Assembly (NCBI RefSeq): GCF_900103165.1
Contig: NZ_FNKY01000001.1
Coordinates: 186,001 to 250,000, forward strand
Direction: 5' to 3'
Source: Nitrosospira multiformis
GTDB lineage: Bacteria > Pseudomonadota > Gammaproteobacteria > Burkholderiales > Nitrosomonadaceae
Length of the DNA: 64,000 nt
Part shown: piece by piece, positions 36,244 through 45,336 of the stretch
Numbering within the stretch: position 1 is the stretch's first letter
Layout: each line of letters begins with the position of its first letter
Notes under the pieces: generated by a model
Databases searched by the model: none
What the model saw: only the letters and a program-made list of their open reading frames with translations
What the model was told of the DNA's origin: nothing
Position numbers and translations under genes: made by a program

Positions 36244-38178
36244 TCATGCCACCTTGAGATCGTTCTTGCGCGAGCCCGAATGCTCCATGGGCAGCACGTT
36301 ACGGAGAAACGATTCGAACATCAGCAGCGTCCACAGCGGCGCACTATAGTCACGCCTTCCCGACTGATGCTGATCAAGCATCTCCCTTAGAAAGGCCTGG
36401 TTGAAGATCCCGGTATCGGCCAGAACCGGGCCCATTAAAGCGTCGTTAAGCTTTTGGCGCAGCGGGCCGCGAAACCAGCTTGCCAGTGGTACCGAAAATC
36501 CCATCTTGTCGCGATAAAGGATGTCATTGGGAAGATAAGGCTCCAGCGCCTTTTTGAATACATATTTGCCTTCATGGCCATGCAGTTTGAAGGAAACCGG
36601 GAGGCCGGATATCCACTCGACCAGCTTATGGTCCAGCAATGGTACGCGCACTTCCAGGGCGTGAGCCATGCTGGCGCGATCCACCTTGGTAAGAATGTCG
36701 CCGACAAGGTAGGTTTTCATATCCAGGTATTGCACGCGGGACAGGGCGTCATCGACAGGACATTTGTCGGCATGCATGCGCAATACTTCCACCGCCTGGT
36801 ACCCCTGGAGACTGCGGCTGAAAGAAGGGCTGAAGAGACGCTGTCGCATTTTGTCCTTCATAATGGAAACGCTGTGAAAATATCCTTCCACGGAATCACG
36901 TGCCAGCGCCTCGAAGGTGGATTTTGCACGCAAAACCTTTGGCGCCCAGTCAGCCTTCGGGTATAGGCTGCCTAGCAAACCGAACAAAGGCTTTCGAAAT
37001 CCAAGTGGCAACATGGATCTCATCCGATCTTCATAAAGATGCCATCGATAGCGGCGATATCCCGCGAGGTTCTCGTCGCCGCCATCTCCCGACAACGCGA
37101 CAGTCACACGTTTTCTGGCCAGCTCGCAGACCCGGTAGGTAGGCATGGCCGAACTGTCGGCAAAGGGTTCGTCGTATAAGGAGGCCAGTTTGTCTATCAG
37201 CTCGAAATCGTCCTGATTTACCTGTTCGACATCATGCTGGGTATGATAGCGCTCGGCCACTTTTTGTGCGTACTGGGATTCATTGAAGGCAGGGTCCCCA
37301 AAAGAAATGGAGCACGTGTTGACCGGCTCTCCCATCAGGTTGGCCATCATCGCCACCACTGCGCTGGAATCCACGCCGCCGGAAAGGAAGGCTCCCAGCG
37401 GCACTTCGGTCATCAGATGAATCTTTACCGATTCACGCAACCGGACAATCAGCTCTTCCTGTGCTTCTTGCATGCTGATGGAAGCATGCGGAGTAAATGG
37501 TATGTCCCAGTACTGACGCAGTCGCGGCATACTTTGACCGGTTGAAAGTTTCAGCGTATGAGCCGGGGAAAGTTTGAGCGCCTGCCGGAATATCGTTTTT
37601 GGCTCAGGAACATAGCCATAAGCAAAGTAGTCTTCGATAGCATGGGCATCCATCTCTCGGATGAAATCCGGATGGGCAAGCAGTGCCTTGAGTTCGGAGG
37701 CGAAAATAAATGTACCGTCTCCGAGCATGCCGTAGTAAAGCGGTTTGATACCAAGCCGATCGCGAGCAAGAAACAGGGTTTCCTGGTTACGATCCCACAA
37801 GCCGAAGGCAAACATGCCGCGAAAGCGATCCACGCAATACTCACCCCATTCTTCCCAGGCGTGGACAATGACTTCGGTATCACAATGCGTGCGAAAGGTG
37901 TGACCGAGGGCTATAAGCTCTTTTGCGAGTTCCTGAAAATTGTAGATTTCGCCGTTGAAAACTACGACTACGCTGCCGTCTTCATTGAAAAGCGGTTGCT
38001 GCCCGCTGGAGACATCCATGATCGAAAGACGACGATGGCCAAAGCCCACACCGGGCTCGGTATATAGCTCTCCTTCATCAGGCCCGCGGTGAATCTGGAG
38101 CTGATTCATGCGCCAGAGTATTCGCCGGTCGATTTCACTTTTGCCGCGCGTGTCAAACAGACCAACAATTCCACACAT
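36244..38178 (-). CDS. XrtA/PEP-CTERM-associated amidotransferase (asparagine synthase-like)
   Basis: 644-aa class II glutamine amidotransferase. Cys2 of the MCGIVGLFD start is the glutaminase nucleophile, with HRGPD and VFNGEIYN in that domain; the synthetase domain carries the ATP loop SGGVDSS at 266-272 and LSGDGGDENLAGY. The family accompanies exosortase A loci and probably amidates a sugar acid or peptide rather than making free asparagine; the substrate is unknown. Confidence 0.9.
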   Translation of the reverse strand: MCGIVGLFDTRGKSEIDRRILWRMNQLQIHRGPDEGELYTEPGVGFGHRRLSIMDVSSGQQPLFNEDGSVVVVFNGEIYNFQELAKELIALGHTFRTHCDTEVIVHAWEEWGEYCVDRFRGMFAFGLWDRNQETLFLARDRLGIKPLYYGMLGDGTFIFASELKALLAHPDFIREMDAHAIEDYFAYGYVPEPKTIFRQALKLSPAHTLKLSTGQSMPRLRQYWDIPFTPHASISMQEAQEELIVRLRESVKIHLMTEVPLGAFLSGGVDSSAVVAMMANLMGEPVNTCSISFGDPAFNESQYAQKVAERYHTQHDVEQVNQDDFELIDKLASLYDEPFADSSAMPTYRVCELARKRVTVALSGDGGDENLAGYRRYRWHLYEDRMRSMLPLGFRKPLFGLLGSLYPKADWAPKVLRAKSTFEALARDSVEGYFHSVSIMKDKMRQRLFSPSFSRSLQGYQAVEVLRMHADKCPVDDALSRVQYLDMKTYLVGDILTKVDRASMAHALEVRVPLLDHKLVEWISGLPVSFKLHGHEGKYVFKKALEPYLPNDILYRDKMGFSVPLASWFRGPLRQKLNDALMGPVLADTGIFNQAFLREMLDQHQSGRRDYSAPLWTLLMFESFLRNVLPMEHSGSRKNDLKVA

Positions 38179-38202
38179 GCCAGTTTCCTTTTATTCCATT
38201 CA

Positions 38203-39174
38203 TTATCGATGCAGGGCCTTGTCGTAGACTTGCAGATAGCCTTGGGTCATGGTCTCCATGCTGAAGCTTGCCTCAATCTGCCGCCGCGCCGCCCTGCCGT
38301 GTTGAATGATCAGGTCGGGGTTTCTGTAGTATCTCAGCATCGCTTCCGTCAATGCTGACGGCTCTCCCGGCGGAACCAGCATTCCCGTATATCCTTCCTT
38401 TACAAGTTCCACATTTCCCCCGACGCTGGTAGCGACGACTGGCAAACCGGTGGACATGGCTTCCAGAATGGTATTCGAAATGCCTTCGCCGAGCGAGGGG
38501 AGAACAAAAAGATCCATGGTGCGCATCAGTTCCGGAATATCGGCACGTTCGCCAGGAAACCAGGCAAGTGCTTCCGCACCGGCTTCACGCAACATCTCGA
38601 TGCATTCCCGCCGCGAAGTTCCCTCGCCAACGATCAGGAGCCGGAAACGTTCGCGGGCCGCAGGTTCTTCCTTCAGCACCCTCAAAAAAGCCTGGATCAG
38701 GCTGGGATAATTTTTCACATCCGCCATTCTTCCGACGCTACCCACTACAAAAGTATTTTCCGTAAAAAATCCCTGCGGACCCGCTCCAAAGGGCGTGCCG
38801 CCGCGTGGATGAAAACGCAGGCTATCGACACCGTTGTAGATCTGGTCAATGCGCTGTGGCGTTGCTCCCACGGTGTCGACAAGCCAACTTTCCAGATCTC
38901 TGCTGACAGCAATGAAATGATCGACGAAAGGACGAATTGCCTTACGCAGCAGATTGTATTTTCGATTTTTCCCATGCAAATCGAAAATGTCCCGGCCATG
39001 TTCTCCGTGGATTCGTGCGCGCGCCCCCGCAACCGCGGCAATAACTTGCCCCTCCATCGTCCCGAGATTGCGGGTGTGCACGATATCCGGTTTCAAACGC
39101 CGGAGTGTTCGGAACAAGTTGAGATAAAGACCGAAATCATGTCCTTCGCGCTTGTTCAATGCCACGATTTCCAC
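38203..39174 (-). CDS. XrtA-associated glycosyltransferase, intact C-terminal part (frameshifted gene)
   Basis: GT4-type glycosyltransferase of the group found with exosortase A (stp2-like). This frame holds 323 aa: GEHGRDIFD, IYNGVDSLRF, and the donor-binding region VLPSLGEGISNTILEAMSTGLPVVAT. The N-terminal ~65 residues lie in another frame at 39175-39362, joined across a run of six C at 39289-39294 where a seventh would restore one protein. A GTG at 39174 can serve as a start only for a protein lacking the N-terminal acceptor loop. Read as is, the gene is probably non-functional unless the run is a sequencing error or slips. Confidence 0.8.
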   Translation of the reverse strand: MEIVALNKREGHDFGLYLNLFRTLRRLKPDIVHTRNLGTMEGQVIAAVAGARARIHGEHGRDIFDLHGKNRKYNLLRKAIRPFVDHFIAVSRDLESWLVDTVGATPQRIDQIYNGVDSLRFHPRGGTPFGAGPQGFFTENTFVVGSVGRMADVKNYPSLIQAFLRVLKEEPAARERFRLLIVGEGTSRRECIEMLREAGAEALAWFPGERADIPELMRTMDLFVLPSLGEGISNTILEAMSTGLPVVATSVGGNVELVKEGYTGMLVPPGEPSALTEAMLRYYRNPDLIIQHGRAARRQIEASFSMETMTQGYLQVYDKALHR

Positions 39175-39362
39175 ATTCTCCCGCAGGATCCGGTAACGAA
39201 AATCGGAGTAGCCCTTGAGGCATACGATAGCGTGCCGGTAACGTTCGGGCGGAATATGATTGATCAGGTTTACAAGACCATTTTCCAGCCCCCCACACCC
39301 AGGTGATGAATGACATGAACAATGAGTGGAGGCTGCGTGGTAATGGCCCTCGAAGATTTCAC
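39175..39362 (-). pseudogene. 5' part of the frameshifted glycosyltransferase
   Basis: From GTG at 39362 (or ATG at 39395 within the exosortase tail) the reading is KSSRAITTQPPLIVHVIHHL then GVGG. The expected GGLENGLVNLINHIPPERYR continues only after one base is added to the six-C run at 39289-39294. Continuation without change hits a stop five codons later. VIHHLGVGGLENG is the acceptor-side loop of this glycosyltransferase family, so this is its missing N-terminus. Confidence 0.85.
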
Positions 39363-39378
39363 CGGGCCGTGCCGGGTA

Positions 39379-40962
39379 CTAGCGCTCCCATGCATTCTCA
39401 AGCCCTTTTGTCATCATTGGCATCATGTCATCCACAAAAGCCTGAAGCACTGGAACAGCTTCATCCGGTGTCTCTTCGTAACGCGCGGCGATAATGATTT
39501 CCGCCCCATCATCCCCTCTGCCCAGGAGTTTATTCCGGGCCAGAATAAATTTAGCCATGTAAGGACTCGCCGTCTTCTCCGCGCCAATCCAATACCACCT
39601 CCAGATGAGCAGATTTGTGGCAGGCGAATGCAACTGGTTCTGCCTGATGGTCACTGGCTGAGAACTGAGAAGTATGTCGCGTGTACTTTCCCCGATGGTC
39701 CGCCAATGGGGTTGTGTTTCCGGTACGAGCAGATTCTCGGAGTTGATCAGCTCTGTTCCTTGCTGCTGGTTACGGTAGTAAGTAGCGTAAAGATCCACCG
39801 ACCCGCTGCTGCCCCGGTAATTTTGCAGGAACTGGGCGGCGGCACCGATGTACTTGGGCCTCCAGTCGGAGATTTGGGTAGTACCGGTCTCCCATTTTCC
39901 TGAGACACCTGGAATTTCAATTTCGGGTTCCGTGCTGCGGGAAAATCTGTTTTCAAGATAAGCGGCAGACACCGGCCAGATAAAAGCAATGGCAAGAACT
40001 GCACTGGCAGTGAGAACCATGCCCTTGAGTGAGCCTTTACTGCCCTGATTAAACCTGGATCCAGGATGGGGATCAGCCTCGGTATTGTCATTTTCGCGAT
40101 CATCCTCGCGCCAGAATGACCCGATCCAGAATAACAACAGCATTACAAAACCGAAGAATATCCAGCCATAAATAAGATGATCGACTCCCACAGCCAGACG
40201 CATGTCGCTCAGATGGCCGGTCATCACGATCATGTAGGCACGAATCCCATTGGCGATGATAGGTACAATCAGCGAAAGCGCGATAAACGCCAGACGGCGT
40301 TTCAGGCTTCGGTATGTCAGATAGGCATAAAGCGTACCCAGCGTGAAGGATGCAATCAGGTAGCGCAAACCACTACAGGCCTCCACCACGGACCAATTCC
40401 CGCTGGGAATGGTAAAGAAACTCCCCTCGCGGTAAACCGGTATGCCAGTCAACTGCAGTGCCCGTACGGTAAAGTCAGCGGTAAAGTCGATGAGGGGAGG
40501 AATAAGCGCATCGCCAAAGGGTACCGCGAGCAAGAGATAGGCCAACGGAAAAGCGAGCGCCCAAGCCATCCGGGTTCCCAAGATTGCCCAAACCGCGGCG
40601 GGAATCATCATTATCAGAAAATATTGTTCAAACACCTGAACGCTGGCAAGCGTTGCCAGCAACCAGCCAAAGCCCAAGGCACCGAGTACCGCCAGAGCCA
40701 GAGGGTTGGGCTCAGGGTGAAATGTGCTCAGATATTTGCGTTGCTCCCAGATCAAATAGGCACTGAAGGGAAAAATAAGAAAACCATGGGCAAATGTATC
40801 GGATCGCTCCCAGATGGAAACCATAGACCAGGTGGTTTCATGGTAACCCGCCAATATTGCAGCAATAATGACAACGGTGAGGAGCGCGGCCCCTTTCAAA
40901 CTTTGCTGATCCAGCGTTGTGGCTGAACCATGCGCGATTTTTTGCGGTGTCTGTACGCTCAT
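39379..40962 (-). CDS. xrtA: Exosortase A (XrtA/EpsH) fused to an EpsI domain
   Basis: Polytopic membrane transpeptidase-like enzyme that processes PEP-CTERM proteins. The catalytic triad is visible: Cys196 in VVEACSGLR, Arg241 in ANGIRAYMI and His262 in VDHLIYGW. About eight membrane segments precede a hydrophilic linker (near 285-310) and a C-terminal EpsI domain of some 200 aa (ISDWRPKYIG, YYRNQQQGTELIN). It overlaps the upstream glycosyltransferase gene by 4 nt (ATGA). No PEP-CTERM substrate is encoded in this window. Confidence 0.95.
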   Translation of the reverse strand: MSVQTPQKIAHGSATTLDQQSLKGAALLTVVIIAAILAGYHETTWSMVSIWERSDTFAHGFLIFPFSAYLIWEQRKYLSTFHPEPNPLALAVLGALGFGWLLATLASVQVFEQYFLIMMIPAAVWAILGTRMAWALAFPLAYLLLAVPFGDALIPPLIDFTADFTVRALQLTGIPVYREGSFFTIPSGNWSVVEACSGLRYLIASFTLGTLYAYLTYRSLKRRLAFIALSLIVPIIANGIRAYMIVMTGHLSDMRLAVGVDHLIYGWIFFGFVMLLLFWIGSFWREDDRENDNTEADPHPGSRFNQGSKGSLKGMVLTASAVLAIAFIWPVSAAYLENRFSRSTEPEIEIPGVSGKWETGTTQISDWRPKYIGAAAQFLQNYRGSSGSVDLYATYYRNQQQGTELINSENLLVPETQPHWRTIGESTRDILLSSQPVTIRQNQLHSPATNLLIWRWYWIGAEKTASPYMAKFILARNKLLGRGDDGAEIIIAARYEETPDEAVPVLQAFVDDMMPMMTKGLENAWER

Positions 40963-42227
40963 GCCACATCTCTCGCGGATTTAAAATGGTTTTGCAGGGC
41001 ATGCGGACACGCCTCGTCAGTCGAAATAATTTGCGGCTGGGAAAGTAGCGCGTCAACACGCGTCAGACCTTTTTCCCAACTGTAATCCTCCAGAACACGG
41101 GCTCTCGCCGCATGACCCATAGTCCGATGCGATTTGCTCTGAAGTAGCGTAACTATTTGATGAGCAAAATCGTCCTCATCGTTTGCGACCAATAGTTCCT
41201 TACCAGGAAGCGCGCATAGTCCCTCCATTGCCTGTGGAGAAGCGATCACAATCTTTTCCATGGCCATCGCTTCCAACACCTTGTTCTGTATACCGCGGGC
41301 GATGCGTAACGGTGCAACCGCCAACGATGCGTGGGCGAGATAGGGCCGTATGTCCGGCACCGAACCCGTTACCGTAACTCCAGGGAGGGTAGCCAGCGCC
41401 ATTACTCGTGCTGTTGGCCGTGCGCCGACGATATGGAATTCGACATCGGGCAAGTGCGCCCGAATTGCGGAAAGGACACCGCGCGCAAACCAGTCCACAG
41501 CATCAACATTAGCCCAGTAATCCATAGCCCCGGTGAAAACCAGGGTATCGGTACCAGCGGTGTAGGGATTAGGGTAGATATTTTTTGGCGAAAAATAGTC
41601 CGCATCGACGCCGTTGTTAAAGTAAGTGACTTTTGTCGCAACCTCGGGCGCAAGCCGCTTGAATAAATTGGCTTCTGCCTCGGAAACAAAAGCTGCACCG
41701 TCAAATTCTCTGGTGACCTGCTTTTCATAGCTGAGCAGCAATCTTGATTCGCGCCGGTATATCCAGTTCATCGGCCAACTTTTGGTGGTTGCGTACTGCA
41801 TCCATTTGTCCGAATCGATATCCACAAAATCGATTATCCGGCGTGCAGGCCCGGCATGGCTTACGTATTGCGCCATGCCCGAGGAGAAAATCAGAATATT
41901 TCTGACGGATCTTGTTTCGAGCACGCTATTCACCCAAGCTTGCAAACCCTTATCCCGATAGTAGGGTAAGGTAAGAGGTTGCCGGAAAAATAGGCCGCCA
42001 AGGCTGCGTAAGCGCGCAGCCTTAGGGGAGAGATTGACAAAGCAGGTCTCATCACAGAAATCTTTGACTTTACCCACATAGCTCCAGTCTTTCTCGTCAT
42101 CAATAAAAGTACCGAGATGGATGCGGTAGTGTTGACTCAGGTGCTTGAGCAAGTGATAGGAGCGTATTTTGTCCCCCTTGTCCGGCGGATAGGGAATACG
42201 ATGAACGAGATAAAGAAGCTCCTGCAT
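40959..42227 (-). CDS. XrtA-associated glycosyltransferase (stp1-like, TIGR03087 type)
   Basis: 422-aa GT4-type sugar transferase that belongs to exosortase A exopolysaccharide loci. The N-terminus LYLVHRIPYPPDKGDKIRSY is the signature of this subgroup. FTGAMDYWANVDAVDWFA and the donor site region VAPLRIARGIQNKVLEAMA follow. It probably works on the cytoplasmic face, building the lipid-linked repeat unit. It overlaps xrtA by 4 nt and starts 5 bases after the FemAB stop. Confidence 0.92.
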   Translation of the reverse strand: MQELLYLVHRIPYPPDKGDKIRSYHLLKHLSQHYRIHLGTFIDDEKDWSYVGKVKDFCDETCFVNLSPKAARLRSLGGLFFRQPLTLPYYRDKGLQAWVNSVLETRSVRNILIFSSGMAQYVSHAGPARRIIDFVDIDSDKWMQYATTKSWPMNWIYRRESRLLLSYEKQVTREFDGAAFVSEAEANLFKRLAPEVATKVTYFNNGVDADYFSPKNIYPNPYTAGTDTLVFTGAMDYWANVDAVDWFARGVLSAIRAHLPDVEFHIVGARPTARVMALATLPGVTVTGSVPDIRPYLAHASLAVAPLRIARGIQNKVLEAMAMEKIVIASPQAMEGLCALPGKELLVANDEDDFAHQIVTLLQSKSHRTMGHAARARVLEDYSWEKGLTRVDALLSQPQIISTDEACPHALQNHFKSARDVA

Positions 42228-42231
42228 GAAT

Positions 42232-43317
42232 CTAGCCCAGATTCTTCACGATGTAAGGACCAATAAGATTGGCAACCGGTAGCGGCAGTTTCCGCCAAGC
42301 CTTAATGAAAATCTGATATTTGGGATTAAGAGGGTTATGATCGGGCACCGCTCCTGCATGATGCAACTGATATTCATAATGCAGCGGTTGCGGCTCAAAT
42401 CCCCAATTCTTCTTGAAATCGTAAGAGCCCGTGTTACGCTTGCTGCGCCCGAAGTCAAACGTTTTAACCCCTCTTTCACAGGCGCGGCGCATCAGTTCCC
42501 AGTACATGAAGTCGTTACCCGCCACCTCCCTTGCTTCGCCGGTGCCGCCCCCATAATAAGGCAACACCTCGTCACGGAAATAAAAGCTCATTACGCCGCT
42601 GACGGTGCACCCTCCTTTTAGAACGACCATAAGCTCGCAATCTTTAGCGAAAGTTTCCTTGAGAAGCCGGAAGTATCTCCTCGAAAAGACCGGAGTACCC
42701 AAACGGTGCACACTTGCGGAATAGGCTAAAAAAAAACGCTCGGTATCCTCATCTATGACGCTTTCCAGTCCAGCCTTGATGCCCTTGCGCACCATTGCAC
42801 GCTGCTTGCGCGGGATGGCCTGCATGTTCTGCTCCACTTCCGGATCTATGTCTTTACGGAAAGTGACATAGAGATCCTTGGTTGGCCAATCCGGGTGTTG
42901 TATTCTCAAATTCCGGTATTCGAGATAGTCGGTCTTCAGGCGTGCAGCGAGCGCCTGGGCGGCGCGGTCGAGCGCGGTGCGGCCGGATTCCGAAATTGCG
43001 GCAATGCCACCATAGACACAAAATGGGAGCGAACTCAAGCAATGGCCAAAAAGCCTGCTGTTGATTTCCGCCAATGGCAGCACTGCTTGAATTTTCCCTC
43101 CGGATTCGGCGTAGAGATACCAGGTTCTATGGCCCAAAGCACGTTCAATGACCGTCTTCCAGCCAGCGCGATGAAAGAAAGTGGCTTCCGGACAACCTGA
43201 GACGAATTCGTCCCATCTTGCTGCATCCTGTGGCTGAAAGGCATGGACGACCGGCGTACCGGTTTTATGGAGGGAAGCTTGATGATCCTCCTGGAATGCG
43301 TCAATGATGCTGCTCAT
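42232..43317 (-). CDS. XrtA-associated FemAB-family protein (TIGR03019 type)
   Basis: 361-aa protein with the double-GNAT fold of FemAB aminoacyl transferases: WDEFVSGCPEATFFHRAGW near the N-terminus, PRKQRAMVRKGIKAGL, and the late GVKTFDFGRSKRNTGSYDFK. It always accompanies exosortase A; whether it transfers an amino acid or acyl group is unknown. The ATG at 43317 gives a 4-nt overlap with the deacetylase stop, typical of this operon. Confidence 0.9.
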   Translation of the reverse strand: MSSIIDAFQEDHQASLHKTGTPVVHAFQPQDAARWDEFVSGCPEATFFHRAGWKTVIERALGHRTWYLYAESGGKIQAVLPLAEINSRLFGHCLSSLPFCVYGGIAAISESGRTALDRAAQALAARLKTDYLEYRNLRIQHPDWPTKDLYVTFRKDIDPEVEQNMQAIPRKQRAMVRKGIKAGLESVIDEDTERFFLAYSASVHRLGTPVFSRRYFRLLKETFAKDCELMVVLKGGCTVSGVMSFYFRDEVLPYYGGGTGEAREVAGNDFMYWELMRRACERGVKTFDFGRSKRNTGSYDFKKNWGFEPQPLHYEYQLHHAGAVPDHNPLNPKYQIFIKAWRKLPLPVANLIGPYIVKNLG

Positions 43318-44165
43318 GCATCTTGTTCCAAAAAAATCCGATCCACGCGATCCCACACGAAATCCCGAGTCAATGCCTTGATTCGTTCTTCCATACGATG
43401 AAGATTGTAATAGTGGCGGAAGCGTGTTTTCATGCTGATACCCTGCTGACGCGGCTGCTTATGATCTATTTCCCAAGGGTGGAAATAAAAGATCGCGGAA
43501 CGGTGCTCGAGATGATTCAATCTTTGCAGGAACCATCGCGAAACCGGGTAGGGCCAAAGCCGGAAATAGCCGCCGCCGCCGGCGGGAAAATTCCGCTTGA
43601 ATAAACGCATGGTAGTAATGGGTAGTTCCAGCAACCCATGATGCGTGCGCGGATGATGGGCGAAGCGGGGGGCTTCCGGCATGCCGTAATGATCATGCTG
43701 AATGGGATAAATACTGGAACTATAGCGGTAGCCGGCTTCTTCAAGTATATCCAGCGCCCATAGATTATTGCGGCCAATGGAAAAACTCGGCGCGCGATAA
43801 CCTAATATGGCCTGACCGCCGATGTCTTCAAGAATGGCTTTGCTGCGCATGACATCGTCACGAAATTCATGAGGCTCCTGATCGGAGACTCGATGATGAG
43901 CCCAACCGTGACTGGCAAGTTCGTGACCGTTTGCGACAATGCGTCTGACCATGTCAGGGTGGCGGTCGGCAATCCATCCCAAGGTAAAGAAAGTTGCCTT
44001 TGCACCTTCCTCATCCAGCAAGGAGAGTATACGATCGATATTGGACTCCACCCGGCAAAATATGGAAGTCCATGATTCCCTTGAAATATGGGGAGCAAAC
44101 GCCGAAACCTGGAAGTAGTCCTCCACATCGACGGTCATCGCGTTGCGTATTGGTGTTGTGTTCAT
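43314..44165 (-). CDS. XrtA-associated polysaccharide deacetylase (TIGR03006 type)
   Basis: 283-aa NodB-fold deacetylase. MTVDVEDYFQV gives the Asp pair, ELASHGWAHHRV the metal-binding His pair, GYRAPSFSIG the catalytic Arg region, and FYFHPWEID the late His. GAGGG seven bases before the ATG at 44165 supports that start over 44195. It probably deacetylates the exopolysaccharide or its lipid-linked precursor. Confidence 0.94.
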   Translation of the reverse strand: MNTTPIRNAMTVDVEDYFQVSAFAPHISRESWTSIFCRVESNIDRILSLLDEEGAKATFFTLGWIADRHPDMVRRIVANGHELASHGWAHHRVSDQEPHEFRDDVMRSKAILEDIGGQAILGYRAPSFSIGRNNLWALDILEEAGYRYSSSIYPIQHDHYGMPEAPRFAHHPRTHHGLLELPITTMRLFKRNFPAGGGGYFRLWPYPVSRWFLQRLNHLEHRSAIFYFHPWEIDHKQPRQQGISMKTRFRHYYNLHRMEERIKALTRDFVWDRVDRIFLEQDA

Positions 44166-44315
44166 TTGACTACCCTCGCATAGCGCCGCAAACAATCAAT
44201 TCCGCACTTAGCTCCGCAAGCCATTCTTCACGCACCAACAAATCACCTCCGCGATTCTTGCCGCTGAGTGGCAATAACGCTCATCCGGGAGCCGGTGTCC
44301 AATGTAAAGATGCAT

Positions 44316-45323
44316 TCAAACCTTGTCTTTCCGAAGATTCTTGTTTACGCCGGCGAGAGACAGTACCTGCTTGAGCAGTTCCAGTAAAGAAACAACAGAC
44401 CCCTCCAGCTCGGCAACCCGTTTGTCCATATTCTCCACACTGGCCAGCACCTCCGCTCTGTTCAGTCCGGATGCGATATCGGCCTCAACCTGGATGCTGT
44501 CTGTCGGCATATCAAACTCCTGCTGGATATCGCGAATAACCTCATCGACTTCCGACCCGCCGAACCCGTGCAATTTTTCCAGGCAACCCATCAGCAAGAG
44601 GCGATCACACAATGTGTTGATCTTGCGAGGAATGCCACCGGTATAATCATAAATAGCGGCAAACGCACTCTCATCGAACGATGGATCTCCGCTCCAGCCC
44701 GCGGTACTGAGCCTGTGCTCGATATAGGATTGTGTTTCCGATAAATCCATGGGTCCAAGGTGATAGGTAGCAGTCACTCTTTGCCGCAATTGCTGCATAT
44801 CCCCGCTAAGCAGCGTTCTCCTGAACTCCGGCTGGCCGAGCAGAAATGTTTGCAGCAGCGGCTTGTCGTCTGTTTGAAAATTGGAAAGCATTCTCAACTC
44901 TTCCACGGTTCGAGGAGAAAGATTCTGCGCCTCGTCCACCACCAGAAGAGCGCGCTTCCCTTGCTGATCACATTTACGAAAAAATTCTTCGAGTCCGATC
45001 AGCAGCGAAGCCTTGCCGGAGTTTTCGTAAGGCAACCCAAAAGCAGCGGCTACCATCCTCAGTGTATCGTCCGAGTCCAGATGAGTATTGACTATTTGCG
45101 CGGCAAGGATATTCTCGGATTCCAGCGTGCGGAAAAGATTGCGTACCAGTGTAGTTTTGCCTGCGCCCACTTCTCCGGTTATGACGATAAAACCCTCTCC
45201 CTGCGAAAGTCCATACTCAAGATAAGCCATGGCCCGTTTATGGCCTCTGCTGCCAAAGAAAAAACTTGGGTCGGGTCTCAGTTGAAATGGTTTGACTCTG
45301 AAACCATAGTATGATGCATACAT
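44316..45323 (-). CDS. XrtA-associated AAA ATPase (TIGR03015 type, ExeA-like)
   Basis: 335-aa ATPase related to GspA/ExeA: N-terminal MYASYYGFRVKPFQLRPDP, Walker A GEVGAGKTT at 50-58, Walker B LLVVDEAQNL near 129-138, and GGIPRKINTLCDRLLL in the lid. The C-terminal ~60 residues (ENMDKRVAELEGSVVSLLELL) look coiled-coil. The family accompanies exosortase A; the role is unproven, perhaps polymer assembly or secretion. Confidence 0.93.
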   Translation of the reverse strand: MYASYYGFRVKPFQLRPDPSFFFGSRGHKRAMAYLEYGLSQGEGFIVITGEVGAGKTTLVRNLFRTLESENILAAQIVNTHLDSDDTLRMVAAAFGLPYENSGKASLLIGLEEFFRKCDQQGKRALLVVDEAQNLSPRTVEELRMLSNFQTDDKPLLQTFLLGQPEFRRTLLSGDMQQLRQRVTATYHLGPMDLSETQSYIEHRLSTAGWSGDPSFDESAFAAIYDYTGGIPRKINTLCDRLLLMGCLEKLHGFGGSEVDEVIRDIQQEFDMPTDSIQVEADIASGLNRAEVLASVENMDKRVAELEGSVVSLLELLKQVLSLAGVNKNLRKDKV

Positions 45324-45336
45324 TCGTCTCTTACCT

